Source of the DNA: Hysterangium stoloniferum
Lineage: Eukaryota; Basidiomycota; Agaricomycetes; Hysterangiales; Hysterangiaceae
Assembly: GCA_015178975.1 (NCBI GenBank)
Contig: WHVD01000020.1
Coordinates: 620,001 to 684,000 of the forward strand
Reading direction: 5' to 3'
DNA: 64,000 bases
Shown here: piece by piece, positions 47,741 to 59,965 of the stretch
How the letters are laid out: each line of letters opens with the position of its first letter
Position numbering within the stretch: the stretch's first letter is position 1
The notes under the pieces: model-generated
The model's database searches: none
What the model was told of the DNA's origin: nothing
What the model saw: only the letters and a program-made list of their open reading frames with translations
Made by a program: the position numbers and the translations under genes

Positions 47741-50115
47741 ATGGCACTCTCTGTTCAACAACTTCCGAGTTACTTACCAGAGATACGAGGACTCTTGCAG
47801 GACTGGAAAACATCGCAATCCAAGCAGACCCAGGCCAATTCCGCTGGGAGCGACCCCACCGCGTCAAGTGACGTTATTGTCGCGTTTAGGACGCGCCCTA
47901 TACTTCCCGAGGAGATGACAAGTGATCTGGCTCAAACAGAACTCAATGACGCGTCCGATGAGCTTAATGGGTCAAACATCTGCATCGGGATATCGGTGAA
48001 GCATCTGGAGCCTGGAGTTACAGTAGCTCATGTTCCGAATCTGAAGGTACGAAACGTGTTTTTTGTCGAAATAAGTAATAGAAAGATTTTATCAGTGGAA
48101 GGGTGGCATTACGTTGACTCACAAAGAGTTTAAATCTGACCTCGCGTTTGGTCCAGAGTCATCAAACGAGGATGTTTATGGTACGACTGTGGAAGCTCGT
48201 GGGGTATTTCTGCTTCGATTTTATCAATATACTAGCGGGTTGATCCATGTCTTATCCATACTTAGATGATCCCATTAGTCATTTCTGGCGGCGTGGTTTC
48301 AATCCTAGCGTACGGTCAAACTGGGACGGGTAAAACATACTCGATGACATTTTTAGAACTGGCAATTGCTCGCGACCTATTCCGCCATGCAGCAAAGGTT
48401 GGATCTGATATGAAGGCGCAAGTTTCAAGTAAGACGTCTTCCTTATCCTCCACGTCCCTGGAAACTGATTTTACATACTCCAAAGGTGGTGGCGACGGCG
48501 ACGGGAGTGAAGCATTCGAAATCACGGCAAACTGCTTGGAGATTACAGGTAAAGCAGTATATGATCTAGCCGTTGACAACGGCGAAAAAAAACCTTTGGT
48601 TATCGGTGAGGATAAGGTGAGAGTGGTATTGAATCGTTTAATAGGCCCGCCGACCGATCGCGAACTAGCTGGGGAAGGTCAGGCCTAAATTGGTCACCGT
48701 TCGAGTTAACAGCCCAGAAGAACTCGAAGAGTTCATTTCTAAATGCCTTTCCTATCGTCGAACAGCGGCTACGGCTCGAAACGCGACCTCATCTAGATCA
48801 CACGCTATCCTCACCATTCGAGTGAAGAATATTCTGATTCCTCAGTTGGAAGATGGAGAGTTTATCCTCGTTGAGTACGCCTTCTCCGCGTTGTTTTTTG
48901 CGGTTGCTGCTGATTCATTTGCAGCCTTGCGGGATCAGAACGATACGAGGACAGTAAAGCTCACTCAAAACAACTTATGGATGAATCCAGAGAAAACAAC
49001 AAGGCGCTGTTGGCATTGAAAGAATGCGTCAGAGCACGCGCCAAAGCTGGTTCAGAAGATGGATTTGTGCATATTCCTTTCCGCTCCAGCCGTCTCACAT
49101 GGGTTCTAAAGGTATATATAGTTGACTTTGATAAACTACGGAGCCGTTTAAATAGTCACTCGCCCACGCTATAGCCGCTATTCGACATGGAAGAGACTCG
49201 AGCGACCAAGGCCGTGGTTATCGCACACGTTTCTCCACATATCCAAGACGTTTCCCACAGCGTCAATACGCTCTCATATGCGGCGCCGTTCAGAATTCTC
49301 CCCGCTCGTCGTCCACCAGCAAAGTTCAACACTGGTGACCCACGTACCTGGGACCACGAAGCTACCATGAAATGGTTGCATACGACATTCGCAAAACAGC
49401 AGCAAATCCGTCGACGAGCTGAGTGGGGACGTCAACGCGATGCAGCTTTAGAACAGAACAAACGGCTGTTGCCGCTTCCTGTTCTCCCTGAAGATCGACA
49501 GTCCTTAATTGAATATGAAAAATTGTGCCCTTCACCTCATGGTGGAATATACCTTGCCCGCCTTTATGGAGGGGACTGGGTGCAGCTTTGTCTTCAGAAT
49601 CGGAAATTCAAATCTCTGGAAAAGCGCGAGGAAGAAGGCCTGGTGGCCGCTATCAAAGAGGACAGTTTAAATCTGTATCTGACTTTCAGTCAGATGCTCC
49701 TTTATGCGAGAACAAAGACACGTAAGGCTGTCATGAACAATCGCAACCCTATTGACTACGAAGCTGGCAGTGGTGAGTCCTTTATCGCTCTGTCCTTCGT
49801 GACGTACCTCACCATCATCAAGACAGACGCATGGTATTGGATCCCATCGAACAATTGTCAGAGGACGATAGGGTGGATTTCTACTCCCTGTACCTCCAGC
49901 CCGAGATATACAAGAAGGTTCAGGAACGTAAGGCTGTATTGGGAGATTGGAAATTCGATAAACAGGTTCGCAATGAGGTCTACGAGGAATTGATCATGTC
50001 CTGGCGTGAACAGAGGGCTCGTGAAAAGATTGAGAAAGAGGAACAGGAGCGTAGTGAGAAAGAAGTTTTTGAGAGATATGAGGACAGTGTTGACTTTGTA
50101 GATAGTGGTTTTTGA
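47741..50115 (+). CDS. Kinesin motor protein, 682 aa, seven exons
   Basis: Exons 47741-48046, 48096-48203, 48266-48616, 48669-48874, 48925-49111, 49175-49772 and 49823-50115 join in phase to 2049 nt. Motor motifs appear in order: VAFRTRP near residue 47, P-loop GQTGTGKT (48316), switch I NATSSRSH (48780), switch II DLAGSER created across the exon 4/5 junction, the IPFRSSRLTWVLK helix, and HVSPHIQDVSHSVNTLSYA. A charged tail with coiled-coil character (REKIEKEEQERSEKE) ends the protein. It is an ATP-driven microtubule motor; the motor lies in the N-terminal two thirds, and the subfamily (possibly kinesin-13-like) is uncertain. Naive reading stops in introns 3 and 4 make it look broken, but the splices restore it. 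Confidence 0.88.
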
Positions 50116-51000
50116 TTGATTAAATACAATAAGACTATATGAATTCCGAGTTCAGCCTGGAGTGCTTACGTAGTTGCTAATATTGCCTTTGCAATTAAGA
50201 AACAAGCTCAAGTGATATCCTCGATATTTTCCTCCTGATAAGCTTATAAATCGATCTCGCAGACCAAAATCATGGTTGTGTATCATATGAGTATTGGCAA
50301 AAGAATCTAAACTGAGGTATATATCAGGTAACCTTTGATGAATAGGACTTGGTTTCAGCTTATGACTGTGCACACCTTGAAGGTTATTGTTCTGCATGTA
50401 CAACAAGACAAATATACTATTGTGGAGCAAAACAAAGGATTGGCCTGAATTAAGCAAAAAACAAGAACAATAAGACAAATCAGGAAGACAGTTCAGGTTC
50501 TGAAGGTACATCTATCATTTTGTCATGACTCAAAAAAAGGGAATTGGGGTCATAATCACATCTAGTATTGGGTTGAGGATTGGAGTTGAGGTTGGGGTTG
50601 AGATCAGGTTCTAACACAAGCTCTGACTCCAACACCTGGATTTGCTGCATGTTTTGTCACTGAAATGAGGATTGTTAGAAAGAATTTAGTTAGATCATTT
50701 TTTATTTGACATCTTCATTCTGTACCTGCTTTCCTTTGTGTTTAGTGACTGTTAGCACACTTCTAAGCACAATTGCTTTGGCCTGCCTGTCTTCAATTTC
50801 CACCTTGAGATCAGTCAATCTATTTCCAGCAGCTAGACCTAAGCTGTCAGTAAACCTATGTAAGTGCTATTGTCATTGAGGTAAATGTAAATGATGATGA
50901 AACCATGGCCACCAAGGCTACTTCCACCATACTTTAGCCTGCAAGTGTTGATGGATTTACACCAGAAGGGGCATCACTGTCCACTAAGGGGAAGCCTCGA
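50116..51000. other. CpG-poor DNA with gypsy LTR core fragment
   Basis: A minus-strand copy of the LTR core (AGGACTTGGTTTCAGCTTATG) lies at about 50345-50365. This marks the edge of old transposon DNA directly behind the kinesin gene. No gene. Confidence 0.45.
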
Positions 51001-53520
51001 ATGGAGGGTGAGAATCCCATAGGGGACCTGTGTAAAAAAACTTCACATCCACACCATACAGCCAGGAGTGAGAGGCAGAGTAGCAAGCCTCTGAGAGATC
51101 CACAGTCCAAGAAGGTGACTAGCCAATATGAGAACCCTCACCAGTGCCCAATGGTGGCAGCTGTGGTGCCTTTCTGGAGTAGGAAGTTCAATTCAGCTCA
51201 ACAGAGCTATCCTGTGCACAAGCAGGAGTTGTTGGCAATTGTCAAACCCTTGAAAAGCTTTCATCCTCAGCTGTTGGGAGTAAAGTTTCGAGTGTGTACC
51301 AACCATAAGGGTATAGAGTACATCCTTACCCAGAGGAACTTATCTCCAAGGCAGACACATTGGCTGGATCTTTTGAATGAGTTTGACTTTGAGATTCACT
51401 TTATAACTGAGGAGTCAAATATGTTTGCCAATGCACTATCAAGAATATACAGTGATGACCCCTTGGGAATCATGAGGGGATGCCCCACTTCTGGACAATG
51501 AAGAAAAGGGGGCAAAAATGGTCCCAAGAGTGTGGGGCATCAGTGGTGTGTCAACACCATTGTATATGGGTCTACAGTAGTGGTGGCCAATGACGTGTCA
51601 AGATGGTCAAGTAGGTTGGCTACTCATCTGCATCTGTCTTATGCAACACTAGCTGGAATGGTCTCATGGGGGAAAATGCAGTATAGATCAAGCAGAGCAT
51701 AACATGGAACAGACTGTGAAAGGCTTTCCCAGTTTTTCCCTAACAGCTGACACAGGAAGTGAGGGATGAAACACCTATCAATTCTGGTAAAGGTTGTCGT
51801 TATCAACCTCACTCAGTTAGTCACAGATGGGACAACGTTATCGTGTTTAGAATGGTCCGGATATACAGTAAGTGGTAGATCTCTTCTAGGGATGTTCTCA
51901 TGTACTTATATCTCTAATGGAACAATAGAATTATGATAACAAAGGATATGTGAGAAACAAAAGGAGTCTGAGTTCTTGATTGAGGCAGAGAGAGAACAAT
52001 AGGGATCTGATCACAGCGGGGAGACAATAGTGTATGGTCTGATTGATGGAACAATAGTGGGGCGATCAGTGGTGAGGCTTTGTCTGTGGATGTGGTAAGA
52101 TGACCAGGATTACATCTGGCGGGTATAGTCCTTCTGAACATGATTCCCCATGATTGACAATGGAGGGTGGGTGGCAACAGTCAGGAGAGATTATACTCAG
52201 ATTTTCTCCTAGCTGATATTATTTCAGAGGGTAACCCAGGGGTGGACATTCCAGAAGTATTTTGGGGACAGTATGGTTCTGACCACTTCTTTTCTAAAAT
52301 ACTGGCAGCATTGCTGGAGTATAAGGGTTTAGAGTTGCATCACAGCCTTTTGTTTTTCAATATGGAGGGTATCAAACTACTTTGTATCCCTGATATTACC
52401 ATGGGAAACTGATGGGTGCAGGAAATTGTTATTTCACATGCTCATTCAATCTTGGCTCATCTAGGGGTGAGGAAAACTGCCACACATTTGCAATCCAATG
52501 TGTGGTGGCCATCCATGACCAAGGATGTTGAGTCATTTTTCAAGTCATGTAGCATTTGTGCCACATCAAAATCAGATACCCAAAAATTGCAGTGACACCT
52601 CTGCACATTGGAAGTGCCTTCATAACCATGGGAGGCAATCAGCATTGATTTCATTGGTCCATTGCCAGTGTCCAAGAATTGCTTGGAGAGTTTGATAGTA
52701 TTTGTGTTATAATTGACCATTTAACCTGCATGGTCCATTTAGTTCCTGCACATATCAATTATACAGCTATTCACATGGTAGAGGTGATATTTGAACACAT
52801 TTACAAGTTACATGGGTTACCAGTAAGAATAATTGGTGACAGAGACTCACTGTTTACCAGTATCTTCTGGAGGGAGCTTCATCAACTGATTGGAGTTGAG
52901 TCATGAATGTTGTCGGCTTACCACCCTCAAATAGACAGAGCTACTGAATGAGCAAATCAAACTATGATGCAGATGCTGCAGCAGTGTGTCACACCAAACC
53001 AGAGGGATTGGGTTTTGAAGTTGCCAGCTATTGAGTTTGCAATGAACAATGCTACCTCTGAAACTACTGGATTTTTGCCATTTTTCCTGAATTATGGTTA
53101 GTTGACTCATCCAATGATTTGGGATAATAACACAACATACCCTGGTGTTCATGAGTTTGCAGCACAAATGAAACTGGTATCATGACTGCCCATGACAAAA
53201 TTCTTGCCACTAGGGTTAAGCAAACAAGGCAGGCTAATTGCCACTGGCAAGCTGTTGAGTTTGGGGTCAACAACCTAGTTTATTTATCTACAAAAAATTT
53301 ACGGTTGCCAAAGTATTGGACATGAAAGTTAATGCCTAAATATATTGGACCATTCAAGAGATTGTTCATGAACTAGAGCCAGGGGCCACTTATGAACTGG
53401 AGTTGTTGCCAGAGCTAAAGAAACAGGGGATTAACTCTTCTTTTCATGCATTGTTGCTTTGCATCCACATTGTATGGAATGTGTACCAGGCAAACTACTT
53501 GGCTCCCATATAAAGATGTC
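51001..53520 (+). pseudogene. Ty3/gypsy pol remnant (RNase H and integrase)
   Basis: 51130-51500 reads as the RNase H region of Ty3/gypsy reverse transcriptase (YPVHKQELLAIV, then NHKGIEYIL and ANALSRI). 52420-52600 holds the H2C2 integrase finger (HAHSILAHLGVRKTATHL..CSICATSK). 52630-53170 holds the core with DFIGPLP, an IGDRDSLF segment and HPQIDRATE, the last with the Glu. Numerous stops and frame changes interrupt it. CpG is almost absent. No LTR could be placed around it. Confidence 0.85.
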
Positions 53521-53779
53521 AGCACTTGCTGCCATTGCAGGTGTTCCTGGAGGTTGTAGGTGTTGTGAGCATGTAATCATTGCAAAGGGGGTCAGGGTGA
53601 TTCATCAATCCCATGCAGATTGGTCAGCTAGCTGAAGGGAACAATCAGTTTCTAGTGTCTCAGATTTCAAGTGCACAATGTTTGCCTTGTATTTATGTCA
53701 GCTCAGCTACACCTGTTACCTCATCTGACTGTCCCACATGTCTGCCAAGGACTGCACAACACAGATTATTCAAAAAGTG
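53521..53779. other. Decayed tail of the gypsy remnant
   Basis: No motif; probably former integrase C-terminus and untranslated DNA. Confidence 0.3.
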
Positions 53780-53781
53780 TA

Positions 53782-54636
53782 AGGGTTCAGCTCCAGAAAG
53801 AGTAGCTTAATCCCTCAGTGAGCTCTTGCAAAAGGGAAAGTAGGACTAGGTTCCTATTCAAAAGAGACTAAGGTAACTATATGAGGGATCTACCTATTTA
53901 TGATAATAATGGCAGAGCCCCTAACAACAAGTAAAAAGACGTGAAACAAACTGCTCGGAAAATTCTAATAGTCTAAGACGCTGATGATAAGGCAGGCCCG
54001 GTGCCAAGTCTGCCCTAGCCCAAGTCCACTACCGTTACACCCGCCCTCCTGCACTGCATTCCTGACCATTTCTATGGAAGTTGATACAAGGGGTGGATGT
54101 AAGCCTGGCGCCCCAGGCATACCAGTGGACCTTTAGTTAATCATCCTGTTTTTCCCGCTGCCCAGCCATGTATCCTGTTCGTTAGTTCGTCGAGCAATAC
54201 ACCGTAGTCCTATCAACCCATGCGACCTGGACCCAGTGAGCCTATTTGACGACAGGCTTTCAGTGGAGGGCAGTACTGGAGTGACGAACTTGACGAGTTG
54301 GAGCAAGGCGTCATGGAATTGCACAGTTGAGTCAGTCCGCTGTAAGTTGCACAGTGCATTGCTGGCAGTGCGGGAGGGTGAGTGTAACGGTAGCGGACTT
54401 GGGTTAGGGCAGACTTGGCACCGGGCCCGCCTTACCGTCAGTGTCTTAGACTATTAGAATTTTCCGATCAGGTCTTTCTACTTGTTGTTAGGGGCTCCAC
54501 TATTATTATCATAAATAGGTAGATCCATCGCATAGTTACCTTAGTCTCTTTGAATAGGAACCTAGTCCTACTCATTTCATTCCTTTTGCAAGGGCTCACC
54601 TGAGGGATTAAGCTACTCTTTCTGGAGCTGAACCCT
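53782..54636. mobile_element. Foldback/MITE element, 855 bp with about 280-bp inverted arms
   Basis: Left arm from 53782 (AGGGTTCAGCTCCAGAAAG) and right arm to 54636 are inverted copies down to about 54055 and 54365. TA flanks both ends (53780-53781, 54637-54638). The core (54060-54360) is non-coding and related to 12733-12936. Long arms and TA suggest a mariner-dependent foldback element (inference). Confidence 0.8.
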
Positions 54637-54638
54637 TA

Positions 54639-55146
54639 CATCTATTTATGTCTACACTGTGACAGTGTATGGATACTGCTACCGTGGCCCCACTCTTCCC
54701 TGACCCCACACGCCTACAATGGGCCACGACGTCGGGGGCGACGAGACACACCATTTACAAGAGTCTGTTCTCTCAGTTCGCCTGAACACTGTGTCCACCA
54801 AGCCCGCTGTTCCGTATTTACCTGAGTCGCCGAGTGGCATAAATCAGGCCGTCAAGATTAGTTATGGAGAGCTACCGGGTATGGCTACTATTTTGCAATT
54901 AAGGGTCAATTGTCGTGCGCAGGGAAACTTAGAGTTTCTTGTGAACCTATTCTCTTGTCGCATTCCTCGAATTGTGACTTCCTGCTTTCATTTTTATGAG
55001 AATATCAAGCCACACAAAGCACTGTATGTATTACTTTACAGATTCTTTCTTTCTTTCTTTGTCAATAATAAGCGGTAGATAAAAATTACCAAGTTACAAT
55101 GTTTTTGTAAATAGTTGCTGAATTAGTCCGTTCACTCCTCGCTCCC
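54639..55146 (+). other. Intergenic with a 119-codon open frame
   Basis: The frame 54719-55078 has no recognised motif. It may be chance or a small gene; nothing else supports it. Confidence 0.25.
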
Positions 55147-56773
55147 CTATATCGACCGAGTCAATGATTCAATGTCCTCATCCGAGTCTGCCTCCATCAC
55201 CCTGTCAGTCGTCATTTCATCCATATTAACTTCCAAATTTCCTATACATAAAACATCGTCCGCTTCAAATTCTGTAATCAAGGTGGACCAGTGCTGGGAT
55301 GCATTAGATTTGAATTGGATAGCGTAAGCTGGAGTCTTCGTGGAATTGGTGTCTATCGCTGGGTCAATATAAGTCGTGTTGGCCTCTGGCTTTAAGAGGG
55401 CTTGGCGCAAATCGAGTAGGAAATGCGCGATCAACACGCTAGCGAAGATGGTCGTATAGTCGTTGAGAAAGCTGTTGTAGGGGTTCTACGTTCGGATGCC
55501 TGTGAGGACGCCTAGTTAAATGGCCTTTGCGATCAATAACGTACCTGAGGATTCTGAAAATTTAGCAGCTAATTAGAAACATGCTCGTATTCCATATGTG
55601 TAGCTGAAGACATACAAAATTCTGAACGACAGCAGCAATCTGAATAATCGTGATCAAGCTGCAATATCGTCGTCATTGTCTCGTTTTCAGGGTGACAGCA
55701 ATAGTAAAACTTACACAAAATATAACACTCCTATGAAAAAATTGTCAGTGAACGGAAGGACCGGTCCCAAATTATTGAGAACCTACCACTCCGCATCAAT
55801 AAGGCACTAATATTATTGCCACCCAAAGTCTTCAGCCCGCCACGAAGACCAATGATTCCGACCAACTTCCAAGATACAATAAGAGATACAACTAGGTCGA
55901 ATACGCTAATTGTGATGAAAGTCATTATAAAAGCTGTTTATGTCCTGAGCGCAGTCACAGGGTGTGGGGTTGGGTGAAAACATACGGCTTCAAAACGAAA
56001 GATCGTCAATTCACTTTTGATTAACAATGCTGAAAAGAAACTTACATGTGAGGAGCCGTCTCAGAGCATGTGGTCTGTGTGAGCTCCACCTTCATAGGTC
56101 AGGAAAATCAGATGTGTGAAAAAATTGTAGAATGTCTGATAACACACTGATTTCATAGCTAGGGAAGCTAATGCCAAGAGGCTAACGACCAGAGTAAAGA
56201 ACTTCCTTGCCTTCCCTTGCGTGACAACGTAGACTCGTAGTATAAAGCACACTAGATAGGTTATTGTGTAGTTGCTGTCGTATATAATCTAACGAAGGAG
56301 AGAACTCACCCGAGACAGCAATACGTGGAGGGAAAAGAGCGATTGAGTACGTAAATCTAATCCATTGGTCGCAGCTTCAAACCAATATGAGATATAAGGC
56401 AAAAAAGGCTATAGCAAATCATACTATAAAGACAAGACTTGGGTCAATATACGCGTTTAATCACATTCATCGCGAGCTTTACCTGGTGGGTTTCGGGAGT
56501 GTATATGATCTGAAAGATCGACTTTGCAATAACGGGATACCGAACCATGAAGTAAAGAAAGGTCGATGCCTTGAACTTTTTGTCCCACATGAGCTCCTTC
56601 TCTCGCTGGAGATTAATGAGTATGTCCCAAACATAGAGAGCTACAGAAAGGGGGGTAATTTTTTGGATAAGTCGACTATTGCATATGGATTTGGTAAAGT
56701 TATACACCAATTCGTGAATAACTGGCAAATATAATAATCTGGCTGGATATAGTAGAAGAGTGATGAGTCTCAT
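55147..56773 (-). CDS. Seven-TM protein of the basidiomycete DUF6533 type, multi-exon
   Basis: The first readable exon (about 56500-56773) contains YVWDILINLQREKELMW, the pattern of the DUF6533 N-terminal domain (YD..L....E...IW). Later exons give further TM helices: VCFILRVYVVTQGK (about 56240), a long hydrophobic run at 55800-55925 with DLVVSLIVSWKL, the GVLYFV segment near 55725, and LIAHFLLDLRQAL in the last exon, the usual end of the bundle. The hydrophilic acidic tail ends at 55147. Plausible donors (GTAGGT, GTAAGT, GTATGT) and acceptors lie between them. I could not fix every exon, so an intact gene is likely but not proven. Function of the family is unknown; membrane location is expected. 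Confidence 0.6.
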
Positions 56774-56894
56774 GATCTAAACACAGGTATGCAGAAGTAC
56801 AAACGTTTGTCGGGCCTGAAAAATATCGAGTCCTGCTCTGGGTGCTAACATGCTGATGATTTCTAGGAACAAGGAATCGCCAGTATATGTACAT

Positions 56895-57318
56895 TTGGGG
56901 ATCTGGTTGAGAGCGCTAGGGACATCATTGCTCCTTTCCAAATTTGAATTGGTCAATTGAGATGTACATCAGGGTCCTACTAAGGATTTCCCACGTCAGG
57001 GACAATGCAATTTCATTTTCGGCTTGGGTTGACCCAGTGATGCCACTCGGAAATTGACAACGTTAGACTGGGATTAGCTTGGATCGATGATCTCTAAGTC
57101 AAGGATCGTTTCGGACTTGGGCACGGCCACCGGCGTCCGCTAGCTTCAAGCTAAGATTAATCATCCGACATCACGTGTGCGCGATCATGACAGATTCATA
57201 TTTGAATCCTAAACCTATTCAGTTGTTCACATGGTTTGTCGCCCTCAAAACGTGGTGAATTGTGAATAGAACCCTGGGCGTTCCCCTAATCTAAAGGTCC
57301 CCAGGAAGAGAATAACAT
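56895..57318. other. Intergenic
   Basis: No gene recognised between the seven-TM gene and the solo LTR. Confidence 0.4.
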
Positions 57319-57323
57319 TCGAG

Positions 57324-57596
57324 TGTTGAGATTATTTGCGCAGTTCTAAATAATACTCTCAGTGAGTGATAAACCTTCACTATAACATCTATTGTTATCT
57401 ACCTAAATAATACTGAATTTAAGTAAACTATTAATGTAGAACTAGGGAAAATTGCATACCTCTGTGAGTGATAAACCTTCACTGAGAGGCTACGCTATAC
57501 TAATATAGTATCCATAAGCGTAATGTAACTATACAGTTACCCTACACTGCGTTCCAGCTTACCAAAGGTAGCTTATGTAATGCTAATATTTCAACA
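57324..57596. repeat. Copia-type solo LTR, 273 bp
   Basis: TGTTGAGATT..TATTTCAACA with duplication TCGAG at 57319-57323 and 57597-57601. Two copies of GTGAGTGATAAACCTTCAC lie at about 57363 and 57464; the second forms a hairpin (57459-57489). The layout parallels the copia LTR at 13020 and 19887, although the rest of the sequence differs. Confidence 0.88.
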
Positions 57597-57601
57597 TCGA
57601 G

Positions 57602-58789
57602 CTGTTACAGCCCTTTCCATTACGTAAGGCGCGCGCTAGATTTGCGGGGAAATATTGCGTGAAAATTGCGAACCTCGTAGCTCTCTCAATAATTGACCAA
57701 TTGCCTTGTAACTTCATATATGTATTTTACCACTATATATCTAGTATATCTTGATGTTATAACTTCATAATTTGACCTACAGCATCTTTCCCAAAATCGC
57801 AGTCCATTTGAGCTTGCGAACCAATTCATGAGTCAACAGATGTGTCACTCCCAATGAGCTTGTAATATGTTGTTTTACATGTATATAGGTAGTGAAAAAT
57901 AACAGCACCTGGCTTTTGCGGTCTAAATACCAGCTGCAAACCTGTATGAGGGTAGTTTGTATCCATTTACTCGGCGAACTCACTCACATTAGCTCTGTTG
58001 CATTTTCAGACATGTGGGGTTTCAAATTATGTATATAAGGTCACTATATAGTACATATAAAAGCCCCAGAGCCCTCTAAGTCTCCATTCCTGCTGTGCGG
58101 CCTCCCAACCCAAGGTCCTACCCCCACCATGCTTCTTACCACAGCTGCAGCATTTCCATCCCAAGTGGCCATGCGAAGTAGGGTATAGTTTAGACTGCCC
58201 CACTCCCACTGATACCCAACAGTGTTTGCACCTCAGAGATACAGTCCGTGAGCCACATTCACTTGACTATTACTCACCTCAAAGTGTATGTCTTTTCGCT
58301 GCATATTGGAGCAGTAATTTTGAATAGGAGTTAACAGATTTCGGATCTTGCTACTTTCCTGTTGCATAGCCTAAGCCCGGTACAAACGTGTTCCTGACTC
58401 CAGAGACCGTTACTAAAGAGCACCTCAGTGGACATATCGTTCAGGAAGTATCAAGTGACACACCGCTTAATGCTGGTTGTAACAAGGCGAAGGGTGAACT
58501 GGCAGAATTACCTTTGATAGTTAATGGTAACGAATTTGGTGTGGTGAGGAAAGCAGACAGGAAGCTTTGCACAATGGTATCATTAGGATGAGCTGGCATA
58601 TAATGGAATTCAGAAGGCTGGACGTCTTGACCAGGAACCAGGTCAAAGTTCTGTGTAGATTCAAATTAATGTGGTGATATAATTGCATTTTGTGCTCTCT
58701 CACGTTGATTGCAGCACGCCCAATCTATCATAATATGAGTATATGAAGGTTTGAGGATTGCAAGACACAAACCTCTACACCTTTGAACA
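57602..58789. other. Mostly unassigned; short Cys-rich frame on the minus strand
   Basis: Between about 58250 and 58027 a minus-strand frame has two CxxC-type pairs (RCKHCW and KCCSCGKKHGGG), compatible with a zinc ribbon of about 70 residues. An exon upstream could not be defined. The rest of the interval shows no gene. Confidence 0.25.
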
Positions 58790-59965
58790 ATACAGGTAGG
58801 GATATACCAGTTGTCACCAAAGGCGGAGTTTCGGTTTGTCCACCCAGCGTTTCACTACGACCGGGGCACCGAACATGAAAAATTGCGTTTGGAAGGCTTC
58901 CTTGAAGAGAGTGCCGTCAGGGTCTTCGAAGGCTAGCGAGATGGAGGACTTGGACCGGCGATTGCGTCCAGGGGTCGGACCCAGGAGGGGGGTTGGGTGA
59001 GGGTGATTTTAGAGGCGAAGGGGAGGTTGTTGAATGAGTCCAGGAGGGAGGTGTCAGAGAAGACTGGGCTTCCAGGGAACTCACGTGCAAAGACGCCGGA
59101 CAGGACGATCTTGGACCAGCGAGTGTCGTGTGATATGGTGGGGTCCGAGCCGAGGTCTAGGGCCTCGCGGATGGACGGGAGGTGAGCTGAGACGAGGGCG
59201 GGGGAGGTGGCAGGGGGAATGTGACGATGAGGTTGCCAGTTGGGTTCCAGTGGGTCCCGATGGCCTGGAGGCCACAGGCGGTGGGGATGGGTTTAAGTTT
59301 GGCGTTGATCCTCTTGGAGAGGATTAAGGGAGGGGGGCGGCTGTCCGCCGGCGGAGGTTGCCTTTGAAGCGAACCACGAAGCGGATTGGGGAGGGGGGTT
59401 TGCGAAGGGGGGGCTTGGGAGTTTTGGGAGCCGGGGGACCTGAGATGGGCGGTGAGGCAGCGACTGCAGCAAAGGATCGTGGGCCGGGGGGAGGGGTCTG
59501 GGTGGGGGGTGGTGCGAGTTCCGTTGGAGATTTGGCGTTCCAATCGTGAGAGTTGGGCCGTGATCGATTGTTGGAATTGTTGGAGGTAGTGTGTGATGTT
59601 GCCATCCAGCGCGGGAGGGGGGGTTGGGAGGGACGGGGGAGGCGGGGCATCCTGGGGGGGGGCAGATGTGGAGACCTTGAAGGCTTGACTGAGGTATGTG
59701 CGGATTTCTGAGTGGGCGTCGGCAATAGAAGGGTCGATGAAGGGTTCGCCGTGGGGGAGTCTACAATAACGTCAATTAGGCTGAGGCAGAGAGTGAGCCA
59801 CCCGGCAATTGGGTCATCGACAGCGTAGGATTTGGAGTAGACCTCAATTAGGCTCTTCACAGAGTTGATGGTGCGTGAAAGGAGGAGTTGCGGGTCGGTG
59901 AGGGTGGAGGGCTCAGTTGGAAGGTGCGTGGAACTGAGCGTGTTCGGGACTACGTTGGTCTTTGT
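58790..59965 (-). pseudogene. LINE (non-LTR retrotransposon) ORF1, truncated and frameshifted
   Basis: From right to left: a helical N-terminal domain, a Pro-rich linker (PPLPRW..SFAAVA), then a conserved gag-like domain with IRFVVRFKGNLRR, HWNPTGNLIVTFP and PPSW. The end reads FMFGAPVVVKRWVDKPKLRLW in another frame. This order matches ORF1 of fungal LINEs. At least two frameshifts are needed (near 59330 and 58920). No reverse transcriptase is in the window on this strand, so the element is 3'-truncated. It joins the lipase-like domain upstream in the same frame. Confidence 0.7.

Noticed and set aside
48617-48690. Premature stop making the kinesin a pseudogene
   Set aside because: The stop lies behind a 52-nt intron (48617-48668) whose removal restores the frame into the next motor exon.
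56387-56734. 115-codon plus-strand frame as a gene
   Set aside because: It is antisense to the first readable exon of the seven-TM gene and has no motif.
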